64,000 bases of DNA, taken from Hermatobates lingyangjiaoensis. Lineage: Eukaryota > Arthropoda > Insecta > Hemiptera > Hermatobatidae. Below the pieces are notes generated by a model. The model worked only from the letters and a program-made list of their open reading frames with translations. It did no database searches and was not told the origin of the DNA. Positions 48,989-60,630 of this stretch are shown piece after piece. A program made the position numbers and the translations under genes. Position 1 is the stretch's first letter, and every line of letters starts with the position of its first letter. The stretch spans positions 62,001-126,000 of the forward strand of contig JAPFBL010000001.1 of assembly GCA_026182355.1 (NCBI GenBank), in the 5' to 3' direction.

Positions 48989-48992
<4 letters not shown>

Positions 48993-49220
48993 CAAATCAC
49001 AATAAGAAATGGGAAAGAAAGACTAAAATCATTCAACCGTATGAAGTGGTCTTCGTGAGAGTCAAAACACAACTAAAACAAAGATGTAGAAACATAATGG
49101 TAAGAGACTGAGATGAGTTGTAGGGAGGAGAGGTATTTTAAAGGATGTAATGTACAGGAAAGAATAATTAGAAGTCAACCACCTAACTTTTTTATATTGG
49201 TTTGAACATTGATTGTTATT
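48989..49220. repeat. Diverged foldback-family copy with unpaired middle
   Basis: Left end GTTCAAATCACAATAAGAAA and right end TTGGTTTGAACATTGATTGT match the family of 47273. The left arm continues to CATTCAACCGTATGAAGTGG; the middle (about 49075-49180) is not inverted. Confidence 0.65.
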
Positions 49221-49242
49221 TTGCGAGTTATATATAACAATA

Positions 49243-49395
49243 GTTGTTGGGTATTCAACTCACCTAGGATACCAAATTCGTGTAATATTTTGTAATAATA
49301 TTACCAAAAAAAAAAAAATATTTTTTGTAATTTCATGAAGAAATTAAGTGGAAATGTCTTAATTTCAAGCAAAACCTATTAAATTTGCTCATTTT
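49243..49395 (+). repeat. Short copy of a duplicated segment
   Basis: AGTTGTTGGGTATTCAACTC, then CACCTAGGATACCAAATTCG, and later ATGAAGAAATTAAGTGGAAA to AATTTGCTCATT. The same two ends recur at 50333-50880 with about 400 bp more between them. Confidence 0.75.
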
Positions 49396-50332
49396 TTTTA
49401 AGTGAATGTTTTATTCAAATGTGAGATAGATGGATTTGTTTGATTAATCTTGCAAAAGAAAATTGCCTTTGAAAAAGACAATGAATATTGAATCATAATT
49501 AAAATAACACTTTCACACAGATACAAATATGTCTCTGTTAAACAATAAATTTCAATTTCAATATTAAATATACAAACCAGTTTCAAGAAATAAAGACAAA
49601 TAAAACAACATAAGATACAAATATTATGAAAATACATAATTTAATATAAAAAGAATTATCTAAGATTTAAATTAAATTAAATTGCTACTCAATAGCTGTC
49701 AAAATTACAATATTTAACCAAATAAAATGTTCAACATTACAAAACCAAAATGGATAGAAGAGGAACGAACATCTAGAAACTAATCAGGTAGAAACATGTA
49801 ATCAGGAGAGTAACATGATTTGAGAGCTTTTCCGCGAAAAGTTTAAGATAAAATATATTAGTTTTGCTCTTTCGGTCGTCTGGAAGCCTCTGACGGGCTT
49901 TTTTTTTCTTCATTTTAGTATCTCAGTAGTAAACTTCCTTATAGAGACCAATAGTTTTTTGATCTAGTTATTTCTTGTTAAAACTTACATTTGAAGTTTT
50001 ATTTGTATTATTATTTTTACTGGTATCCATAATTATTGTTCTATGTAATATCTCTTAAACCTTTAATTATGCCATCATAATTAAAAACTCAAGAATATTA
50101 TTTTTAATTAAGTGAATGTCTTTCCATCATATTCTCTTCAAGAAATCATTGAAATATTATGGCTATAATACTAAAATAGCTTGATTAAAACTTGTAGTTA
50201 AAAATTTGGAAAGGACCTTGACAAAAAGCTTAAGGAAGGACTTAGCAAAAATGTGCAGAAGTGTTAGAATACAATGTACAGAAATATTAATATAGAAGTG
50301 ATATTGCTAAAAAAGTGAGAATTCGAAGAAAT

Positions 50333-50885
50333 AGTTGTTAGGTATTCAACTCACCTAGGTGACCAAATTCGTGTAAAGTAAAGTTAGACGAAATGGATAT
50401 AAATACATCACTAACAATATTCTAATAAAGCGACAAACTGCATGAATGTCGTGTAATTTGAAGAAGAAAGTGTCGTGTTTTGAAGAAAGTGTTTGAGAGT
50501 GGACAGTAAATGAAATGATTTTTTTGTAAGTGGAAATAGATTGTGAACAGAAAAAGTGAATCAGAGTAATAATTCACAACAGCCTTGACCGGCCAAAGAG
50601 TAGGCTTGTACTGACATTGTGCAACGCAAAGCTCTCCCTTTACAACATGGCACCATGAGTTACACCACTGACCATCTCACTGTTGTGCCTAGTAGTCAAG
50701 GAGACCGGCTGGGTGACGATCAATTATTCGACCTGTTTATCACGGGTAGGAGGTCGCCGCGTCTTTAGATGTCACACCACCTTCCTAATACATGTCTTGG
50801 TAACAAGTGGCATGTTTACCATGAAGAAATTAACTGGAAATGTCTTCATTTCAAGCAAAATCTATTAAATTTGCTCATTTTTTGA
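50333..50885 (+). repeat. Long copy of the duplicated segment
   Basis: AGTTGTTAGGTATTCAACTC at the start and ATGAAGAAATTAACTGGAAA to AATTTGCTCATT at the end. The extra internal part has a GC-richer block at 50580-50810 (CTTGACCGGCCAAAGAGTAG). No protein recognised. It is probably a mobile element, of which the copy at 49243 is an internal deletion. Confidence 0.65.
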
Positions 50886-51870
50886 AGTTCGTCTAAGAAA
50901 GAAGTGTTTAATTCACGAAACCAAAGAAATTGTATACTAAAAAAATCACATTTTCAGATCTCACTCACATTACGACTTATACCTTGGAATAAAGTGCAAT
51001 TAAAAAATAAAAGAATAATGATCATTTTCCGACAACTGATTTCTCTTTATAAAATGCTAGTGTTTTAAAAAGTGAAAAGTAGTAATAAAATTAAATATAT
51101 TGATAGTTTGTATTATAGAAAATATTTAAGTGAATATATTTTAATATCATTATGGAATACACTTTTACGTATGCTTTTACATAAAAAAATTTTTTTTTTT
51201 CGTTATATTCTGTAGTAAGCTATCCAGAAATAAGAATAATAATTTATCAAGTGAAATATTTTATAAGAACTATTACAAACACCTACATAAATACTATAGG
51301 AAAACTCATCTCAATTAAACATGCATTTATGAAATGTCTCACTTCAGAACATCTTCATTAGAGAGTATGATGAATTGACTTTTGTAGTTTTACTATCCTA
51401 AAATGGACAGTACAAAACATCGTATAGGGAACAGGAATTATCTATTCAGATAAAACTGGATTTTAAAAAACTAAATTTTAAAAACTGAATTATTATTAGC
51501 TGTAGGAAAAAAAATACCAATATTCTTTTTTTAAGTAACTATTTTTATTTTCAACGTTGTTTGAAATGAATTTGATTTAAGAAAAAAGAGCTTGATTTGG
51601 GAGAAAACATTTATAAATTTAATATAACTATTTCTAGGATTTATATTTTCATTTAGATTAATAGTAACTTTGATTATGATTAGAGATAGTGCTAACGATT
51701 GTTTAAAGTTACAAACTGTATGTAACTTGACCTTTCTAGAGTGAATAGAATATGTAATGAATGTTGTTGACCTTCAGAGTTGACCTATATTGTCTATTTA
51801 AAGTCAGGATCTTCTGAAAAAATTTCTTCTTTTTTACCTTGACTGAGGTAGCTATATTTATGATCACAAC

Positions 51871-52560
51871 CTAAAATAGGTTTAGTTTATAGTGGCAGTA
51901 ATAAAATAGGTTTAGTTTATAGTGGCAGTACTAAAATAGGTTTAGTTTATAGTGGCAGTACTAAAATAGGTTTAGTTTATAGTATCAGTACTAAAATAGG
52001 TTTAGTTTATAGCGGCAGTACTAAAATAGGTTTAGTTTATAGTGACAGTACTAAAATAGGTTTAGTTTATAGTGGCAGTACTAAAATAGGTTTAGTTTAT
52101 AGTGGCAGTACTAAAATAGGTTTAGTTTATAGTGGCAGTACTAAAATAGGTTTAGTTTATAGTAGCAGTACTAAAATAGGTTTAGTTTATAGTGGCAGTA
52201 CTAAAATAAGTTTAGTTTATAGTGGCAGTACTAAAATAGGTTTAGTTTATAGTGGCAGTACTAAAATAGGTTTAGTTTATAGTGGCAGTACTAAAATAGG
52301 TTTAGTTTATAGTGGCAGTACTAAAATAGGTTTAGTTTATAGTGGCAGTACTAAAATAGGTTTAGTTTATAGTGGCAGTACTAAAATAGGTTTAGTTTAT
52401 AGTGGCAGTACTATAATAGGTTTAGTTTATAGTGGCAGTACTAAAATAGGTTTAGTTTATAGTGGCAGTACTAAAATAGGTTTAGTTTATAGTGGCAGTA
52501 CTAAAATAGGTTTAGTTTATAGTGGCAGTACTAAAATAGGTTTAGTTTACAGTGGCAGTA
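51871..52560 (+). repeat. 30-bp minisatellite, 23 units
   Basis: Exactly 690 bp of a unit CTAAAATAGG TTTAGTTTAT AGTGGCAGTA with about eight single-base differences in total. The units are contiguous with no spacers. One frame (starting AAA at 51873) is free of stops through all units and reads KIGLVYSGST each time; it is open from 51864 to the TGA at 52674 but has no ATG before the array. Confidence 0.97.
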
Positions 52561-52676
52561 CTTGGACAATAATAAATAAAACTATATTGTTCAAACGGAG
52601 CATGAACTATATTTGTACATGTAATAGTATTAAAAAAATATTATTTTACACCTCTAGTATAATTATTGACAACTGA

Positions 52677-55600
52677 TTTTTTGACAACAGGTCATTGATA
52701 TGAGGTCGTTGGACGTAGAGTTCAAAGACCGGAACTGCGTGCTAGCTGTGTCGAGACTATTTTCAGTATCGCTGGTTATTCTGAATTATGCTAAAGATTT
52801 CCGCCTTTATACTTCATAATTTGCAGTTCATCATTATAACGTTGTACAAATGAAATATCCACAACAAAAAATGTTTGATGTTCTGCTTTTACAGACTCAT
52901 AAATATTTTACTGTAACAGTTGGTTTAAACCTACTTCTTTTATCAATCCTATACGAACAAATGAGAAAATGGATTAATTCAAAAAATCTTAAAAGAAATA
53001 TTTTTTAACTTTAACTCATTCTTAATTTATTTAAGGTTATTCCATAGTCACTCGATTTTCTCTACTTTAATATGAAGCAAAATCTTTGATATTTCTTTAA
53101 ATTACTTAGATTATTTGATAGTAAATTCTATTAAACCTCTTATTTATAGAATTAAGTTAAAACATAAAATCTTTTTAAACATTAGTGTGTTTTAAGAAGT
53201 CATAAATATTATGTAAATATATAGGAGTATAACTGTAAAGGATCTCACAATTTGCATATGATAAAAAACCAATTTACAAACTACTATTTGAATTCTACAT
53301 TGAAACTGATATTTTTTTAATGAAAATAACCAGAGAAGTAATAAAAGGGGACAAGATAATATTCTGTACTCAGTGTCTACGGTGACGAAAAAATATTTAA
53401 ATATAAGTCAAGAGCTAAAATTAAACAGTTATTATCCTTAGAAACTTCTTTTATCATAATCTATACTAATTTAACATATTTGAAACTCTTTATCCTTAAA
53501 TAGTTTCATGTATTTTAAAAACGTTTGAAATCAACTAAAATATTTAGAGGCTTGACAGTTTAGTCGAAAATTTTGACGAGTTAAGATTGTTAGTTCCCTT
53601 AAATAACAAAAGCGGTTTTGTAAGATGAGTTGAGATTTCACTCTGACAAAGACTGCTTGTTACGGTATATATATTCTCATATTCTGTGCAAGCTTGGGAG
53701 TTTAGTTTAACATTTTCATTCCACACATACACAATTTAAACATTTAATCTAATAGTTTGTGGATGTTTTGTTATAAATCTCATAGTCATATATGTTCCAT
53801 TACTTTTCTTCTGACTTATTATCATAATCCTTCTGTTACTTGTCCTAATTTTGCTAGTTGATCTAATTTAAAAATGTATTGTAATATTCTCTCAGTGATA
53901 GCCAGCATTGTATTCATAATATGCTGCTTTCTGTTTTACTAGACTTGGATAATTTGAATATTCTGGTTGTCAAGTTTACTTTAGTATGATAAAAAAATAT
54001 TTACAATATACGGAAACAACACAATGTTTAAAAATCTATTAACGTACCTTGTTTCATTTTTATTTGTTTTATCATTTTATCAGTATATATGTGTTACTAG
54101 CTACTCATTTTTTGTTCAAAATAATATTACTTTCAAATACTGGTAATCTTAATTTATGTATTTAAATCATTCAGTTCTTCATTTTAATTTCATTGATTGA
54201 TATAAATAGCATTATTTAACAGGTATATAAATTAATTATATAAAGCCTGATTAAGAAGCTCTGAAAAAGGTTTGAAATTCTATGAATATTAACTCAGATA
54301 ACTTAGGAATATTTTATTTATAATTCCTCAGGTAGAATGAAGCTGGTAACATAAAATACTCCCGGTGCAATGTTTTCTAGAGAAATCAATTCTTAAATTT
54401 TTAATGATCTTTTGATTCATAACAGAAAAAAAAGAACTCTTTCAAAGATACAAAATGGAAAGATAGGTAGTCAGACAGTTGCTTCTTATTAAATAATCAA
54501 ATTACTACTGTATTTTAAGTATGTTATTAAGAATAATTTTGTTAAAATTCATTTTCTAATAAATTCATTTTTACAATGCAGTGAAATATCATAACATAAT
54601 AGGTAGCTTTACTAACTTCGGTTTCTTTTCTTCTTCAAAATTAATTACTTTAATGGAATTAAATTAAATTAATATGCATTAATGGAATCAAAATTATGTT
54701 TGTAGGTGTAAGAAATAGTTAATTAGTTAGGGTAATATGTAACAATAATTTTAAATTTTATTATGCAATAAAACTCTTTACTACAAGGAAACAGGTTTAA
54801 GGCAAGTAAAATAGAAGCTTCACGAAAGATTTAACTACTGACCTGGATCAAACTCTATAGCAGCTTTTTACTGTTGTACCAATAATGAAACCTTCCTGAA
54901 GATTTGATTCCAAAATATTAACAGTATTATTAAAAAAAATATTTTTCTTTAATTATAATGTATCTCTAATTATAAGTTGCATGACAACAAAAGTTTATAC
55001 GAAATTTATTGAATTCATATATTTATATGTTTGATTTCTAAGATAAATTTAAAAATAATGAATACGATAAGTATTAACGTTTAAGTTACGATACGATAGA
55101 AGTTTAGATAGACTGGCGGTGCGTTTAAGACCAACTTGTTTACATTCTTGTATCTAGGTTGAACGAGGTTGTTTCCCTTCCGTTATTTTATTACAGATAA
55201 GCCTGGATCATACTTGTAAAATGTTAAGCTATTTTTACTTGATAAAAAATTTACAAATGCTTTTAAATATGGCAAACCACTTATAATTAGTTCCTATGTT
55301 ATACATATATATCGTAAATATCACAATATACAAGGTTGTAAGAAAACTATTTTACCTAAGTATGTTCATATTAGTCAATACTATAGTGGTAAAGTATATT
55401 GATATTTAAATGAATCTTTGGTATAAATTAAAAAAAAACTATTAAATAAAGTACACGATAAGGTTTAATATGGTTCTAAAGGTGTCGTGAATACTGTGAA
55501 GCTACTACATACCTGTTATTAAGTGTCTGCCATTCAACCTGTAATTGAGTTACTCAACTGTGTACAGTGTTGAATCTACTTTAAATAAATAATAACACAA

Positions 55601-57560
55601 CTAATTCTAAATACATATTACAAGCATATCAATGTTACAGTATACAACAACTGCTAAAAAGCACATGGTAACTCGGCTACTGTGATTTTTGATTGTACTC
55701 TAAATTGTTTTGCAACTAGTGGAGTATTATCATGAATTATATTTTTCAATTTGTTTTTATATATTTATCAAAATTCATGTTATTAACGCTTTCTCCAGTT
55801 AATTTGCAAATTGTGTTAAAACAATCAATGGAAAGCTAAGGTACTGGAAGCCTTGGTTGATTCGACGGTCTGAGATGGACTACTTCACCATCTCTGGCCT
55901 GAAGTGTCCGAACAGAAAAAAATGTATTCAAATTTTTGGTTTCTTTCATGTATATAAATATAATGAATTGTACAAGTATTTTTGTTGAAATGTGCATGGT
56001 AAACTTGAGATAGATAGGAGGTACCAGTACAAGTCGAACTGGATTATTCATTATGCTCTTTGTTGCTCTGGTTGCACACAGACTTCAATCCAGTGTTTTT
56101 TTCTCTATTATAGAATCAACCCATTGAATAGATTTCTTTGAATACTTCAAGAAGCTGGTGATTGACTTATAATACAAAATTGTTACAAAAGTTTTAAAAC
56201 TATGTTTAAACTATTATTTTTGTTTTTTACCCTATAAATTTCAATGAGCTTATAGTTGTATAATTTTTATTCAGGATGTCATAGCAACATTGTTTGATTG
56301 ATACTTTTCTAATCGTATTATTATTATGATCGTTATTCTGTTCGAAAATTCAGACTGATTAAGTTTCATACAAGAATATCTACAAATTCAACTGGGATGT
56401 AGCTTTGATACGATATCTGAGGAGTTATTTTCCATTCTTGCTATTTGTTGGGTAATATTAAATTATGAGAATGTCACTTTTTGGTCAAAATATGATTTTA
56501 GACATGTTTTTTCTCCTATACTACTACCTCTAGAGTGTTGAAACTTTGTTAGTGTTATAGAACTGACAAACGCTATAACTGAAAAAAACTTCATATTATT
56601 AAAACATTGGAATAAGGTATGTTTTCTACAGTGTGTAAAAGTTGTGTCTAATGGATTCTAACAAAATTATACCCAAAAAGAGCACTTTTTTAGTAAATGA
56701 GTTGAATATTTTTGTTTAAATAATCACACAGATGAATGCTTCCAGTTATGGGACTTCCATGATTTAAGGTTTTTTTAGGATAAAATGTCAACTGTAGAAA
56801 TATAATATTTTGGTTACTGACGCGTCATTAATTAATACTAGAACAAGTAAGAATACGTTAATTCACATGTGGGTCACTAGGAACATCAGAGTATAAGGGG
56901 ATGAGACAATGAACTGTTTGGAAATAGATTGGAGCAATGGACGAATTGATACAGAAGGAAGCAGATAAGAGGTGTGTGTACAACATGCATCTAACTTCGT
57001 TTAGAATAAAAACCCATTCCAACTGCACTTACTTTTGATAGTTCATAAATGTGTTTAAAATATTTAATCGCAGATTAATTTCTTAACAACAACTGATTCA
57101 AGATTGAAACAAAATGATAGGAATAGTGCAAACTTTCTCTGACAGTTGAGCAAATCTTTGCTACCATTCTATCTGAATCCAATATCACCTTGAAAACCAT
57201 ATAGATTTTCGGTACACAACACTTATTACCAATAGATGCAGGAGATAATTCTATAAGGATATTTCTCATGGTCAATAAAGCAATTAAACTTCCAAGTTGA
57301 ATTTTGAAACGAAGAAGGGAATCTTGAGAGGTCAGGTCTCGATATTAATCATAAGCGCTGATTGAGTTCAATGAGCCTCAGTTTGATCAGAATAATAAGA
57401 ACTTCTCTTATTGCTGTAAATAAACAATATCAAATGTTTATAACTGGCAATAATTTTTATAGCTACTATAAACATGTCTGAAAACACATTACCCTAGTGT
57501 ATATTATAACTTTATAACGGTAATTTAATTAAAATTAAACAAAGTTGAATGGATTCTCTA
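52677..57560. other. Intergenic, no gene seen
   Basis: AT-rich. Short open frames such as 55836-56051 and 57075-57275 (both minus) show no family resemblance. Confidence 0.4.
53628..53685 (+). repeat. Fragment of the 47273 foldback family
   Basis: GATTTCACTCTGACAAAGAC then TGCTTGTTACGG, followed at once by TATATATATT. A short solo piece ending in a TA run. Confidence 0.6.
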
Positions 57561-57567
57561 CAAGTTT

Positions 57568-57614
57568 GATATTATAATAATGTTGAGTGTAGACACTCCA
57601 GATTTTTTAATATA
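57568..57614 (-). repeat. Dispersed repeat family A, terminal fragment
   Basis: The complement reads AAATCTGGAGTGTCTACACT then CAACATTATTATAA, the start of the family. Confidence 0.55.
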
Positions 57615-58325
57615 TTACATTAGAAATCCAGTAATTGCTTGGTAATTTACAGAGTTCTAGATATGATATAACAAAATTGTACCTCGTGAAATCTCCATAT
57701 TACGTAAGATTTTTGATCGTTATTTAATTAATATAAATAGAAAGAGGTTGTAATCTTTAAAATAATACAAAACAAACAAGTTAATCTTACGTATTGAATA
57801 AATAACATGATCTTTAAAAGACCCACTGCCTCTCAAATGTTGATTCAAATTTTCATCTTCCGCTCAATTCAGCCAATTATATTTAAAGTATGTCGAGCAG
57901 ACAGTAATTGAGTAATGAGAAACTCACTAGAGGGATCATCCTTAAAGAGGCCTCAAACACTTTCACAACTATTCTGGATTTTTAACTAGGATATTTTTCC
58001 TTATTATATTTTATTATCGAATATTACAGTTAATAAATGGATTATTTTTCAATATTTTAATTTGTACCATATTATTATGCCTTCAAATTAGGTCAAACAA
58101 TGATACATGGAATGTTCACATTGACAGCAAAGTGAAAAAGGGAACTAGTTTTGAATAAAAACTTTAGAAAATAATTATTTATTAGGCCTATGAAAGCCAA
58201 AATTTGTTTAATTGTAGAGCCATGTGTGCTTATTGGCTTATTGACTGAAAATTAGAGACCATAAGTGTGCTTTTTATTTTTAGTTGTGTTTCTTAGCTAA
58301 CATTGAACTAATACTGTCCGTTAAA

Positions 58326-58425
58326 GGACGTTAAGCTGTCGGTATCTGTACGATGTCAGGAATTCGTTAATGATCTCCATTCTAAACAAACTTTAGGCAA
58401 AGAGTTAGGCAAAATTTAGGACTGT
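58326..58425 (+). repeat. SINE fragment
   Basis: GACGTTAAGCTGTCGGTATC, then TGTACGATGTCAGGAATTCG and GAGTTAGGCAAAATTTAGGA, matching the body of the SINE at 30684-31014. Confidence 0.75.
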
Positions 58426-59309
58426 TTATTTTGCTGTGTCAATGTTTGGCTGATGTGTGTTCTATCGTAGGTCTGCTATTGTAATCTAATTTAACTATTG
58501 CTGTACTTTTTTAGTAATTTTTGCAAAATTCCTTTTTATAGGTTGAAATATTTATCAAACTCATCCTTTGATAAGTGATATTATCTTCCTTTTCAAGACT
58601 GTTACCTCTTTTTGACAACTTGACACCTTTTAAAACAGTAAACATCAAAGGTTTAAGATATGGTGCTCTTTTTTTGTGATTGTCAAGAGATAAAGCTACT
58701 TGAACCCATTGTTTTACTCGTCTTATCCCACCAATTTTGTTTCTAACTTTCATTCTGATCTGAGTTTCTAAATAGCAGTTTCTTTGTTGAAGGTGTTTCC
58801 CACATCAATACTTTTATTCCTTACATTCTCATTAACCTACTCACTATTTACTTCCGAAAATCTATAAACCTTACCAAAATACTATTTATTACCACTACCG
58901 GGAAGATCAATAGTTTTTAGCTTTAGTTGTCATTTCAAAAAAGAACTTTCATTCCTTACTTTCATTCCTCAACAGTCTTTCCAATTTATAAATGTCATTG
59001 AAGTAAAAATCTTCCGCAATTAAGCCATTAATGAAATAAAATACTCTTATTACGAGAGTATACAAGAATAGATAAAAACCAAGAGGATAAACCAATACAA
59101 AAGTTGAAACTTTAACGACTCCAGGATTACATAGTCCTGTTAACAATGTTATCTGTTGCCATGGAAATTTAACAACTTAACAAACTACTTACTTTTATGA
59201 TTCACATCAACCTCCTCAGTAAAAAAAAAGAGTACAGTTGTAAAAAGAGAAAGAGTTTAATTTTGAAACTACTATTTGTTCAAACTATTTGTTATATGAC
59301 TCTGGAAAA

Positions 59310-59590
59310 CTATATATACCATATATTACTCTGGAATTTCGTACCAACCAATGGGGACAAAATATGAACCAACCAGTTGAATGACTTGTAACCTACAAAT
59401 CCAACTGAGCTAACGATGGGTCCAACCGGGTTACCATTTTTATGTGTTTTGATTAACCCATACAAATAAGGCAAACAGGGAAATTTTGTAGTAAATCTGG
59501 CAATCCACTGCTTATTATTCTTAATAATACTCTTTAATTTTTTATTAAATAAACTCAGAGCATTTATTTCTACCGTTTTCCTTTTTTCCT
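59310..59590 (-). pseudogene. Penelope-like reverse transcriptase fragment
   Basis: The minus strand is open for about 90 codons, to a TAG at about 59310: ALSLFNKKLKSIIKNNKQWI, then LPYLYGLIKTHKNGNPVGPI, then VSSVGFVGYKSFNWLVHILS and PLVG. The order P-LYGLxKxHK, then PxxPIVSSxGxxxY and LxxILxPLxG is the start of the Penelope-type reverse transcriptase domain. Arg in the usual RPIVS is changed to Gly. The catalytic YxDD region is absent. Upstream in its own direction it joins a (TA)n tract and an N-terminal-like remnant. Confidence 0.75.
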
Positions 59591-59594
59591 TGTG

Positions 59595-59870
59595 GTTTAA
59601 ACATCATTGATTGCATCACGTGTTTATTTGTGTGATCTTCACCATTGATATATATATATTTATTTGTAAGTTTGGTGGCAGTCCTTACATTACATTATTT
59701 AAAATGACACCAAACTTAGCTGATACTTAATTCCAAACAAGGTCCTTAATTTTTGCAAATAACACTCTCGTTTCTTTGTCTACGCAATTCAGTAAATTTC
59801 GTAGAGTCGATATGTTTCGAATAATCAGCATTCATCTTCAGGATGTTAATAACATATTGGGTAATTTTTT
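59595..59870 (-). repeat. Penelope 5' region remnant with hammerhead-like core
   Basis: Minus strand, in order: CCTGAAGATGAATGCTGATT then ATTCGAAACATATCGAC (core at about 59815-59843), a spacer, a remnant of the N-terminal motif (AAGGACTGCCACCAAACTTA, 59672-59691), (TA)n, and AACACGTGATGCAATCAATG at about 59606-59625, then the reverse transcriptase fragment. This is the only place where core, N-terminal motif, (TA)n and reverse transcriptase lie in one line. Confidence 0.6.
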
Positions 59871-60581
59871 TATGTTTATATAAGCAGAGTGAGGGCAGTA
59901 GGGGTTGCTTTTCTAAATTTCAAGGTCAGCTGCTCGTTAATCCTTTGGGGTGGGTGGCCCTGCGGTTAGGATCCTGAATACCTGGTAGGGTCCTGTTTCC
60001 TCTTAGAATGACTACAACAGCTTCAAACTTTACTACTATGTTTGATCTAAATATTTAAATGAGATTTCCTTTTCTGAATTAGTATGGCTTCCAAAATTTT
60101 CAGTTTATGGTGGTTACTTTCTTTTTTAACTATTTTTGTATTTCTGACCAGCATGCCTCGCGTTAATTTCATGTTGTTCCCCTCTTTTATATGTTTTTTT
60201 TAAGTGATACAGCCATTAAGTGCATCGTAAGCCTTCTTGATAGGAAAGTGGTAGTCATACCCCTGTACGAGTGCTTTGGATTTCACAATCCCCATTACTA
60301 CACCTTTATTGTTAAACCAAATTTATTTCCTTTAAATGTAAGTTTTGACTTGATTATTATTTTTTATGAATAAACTGTTTACAGATGGGCTTTTATAGCA
60401 GGTGACCAGTGTTATTTTCACTTATGTTTTTACACTTCACAATACTCCTTACAATGTTTTCTAACATCCTTTCATCAAGTTTGTGCTTCTCTGAATATTG
60501 ATTTAAATAAAACTAAAACGTTTGCAACGAGAGTTTGAGTTTTTATCCTGGAAGGTTGACCTAGTCCCGATGTGGGACATG

Positions 60582-60582
<1 letters not shown>

Positions 60583-60629
<47 letters not shown>
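60583..60629. repeat. (TA)n microsatellite
   Basis: About 23 TA units with no foldback arm recognised beside it. Confidence 0.9.

Positions 60630-60630
<1 letters not shown>

Noticed and set aside
51871..52560. CRISPR-like regular repeat array
   Set aside because: Units are directly contiguous with no spacers and the genome is eukaryotic; it is a minisatellite.
58511..59146. Minus-strand open frames next to the reverse transcriptase fragment
   Set aside because: Checked as possible continuations of the Penelope ORF; no reverse transcriptase or endonuclease motifs were found in them.
59930..60010. Possible second tRNA-derived SINE head (TGGCCCTGCGGTTAGGATCC)
   Set aside because: No convincing B box and no repeat partner in the window.
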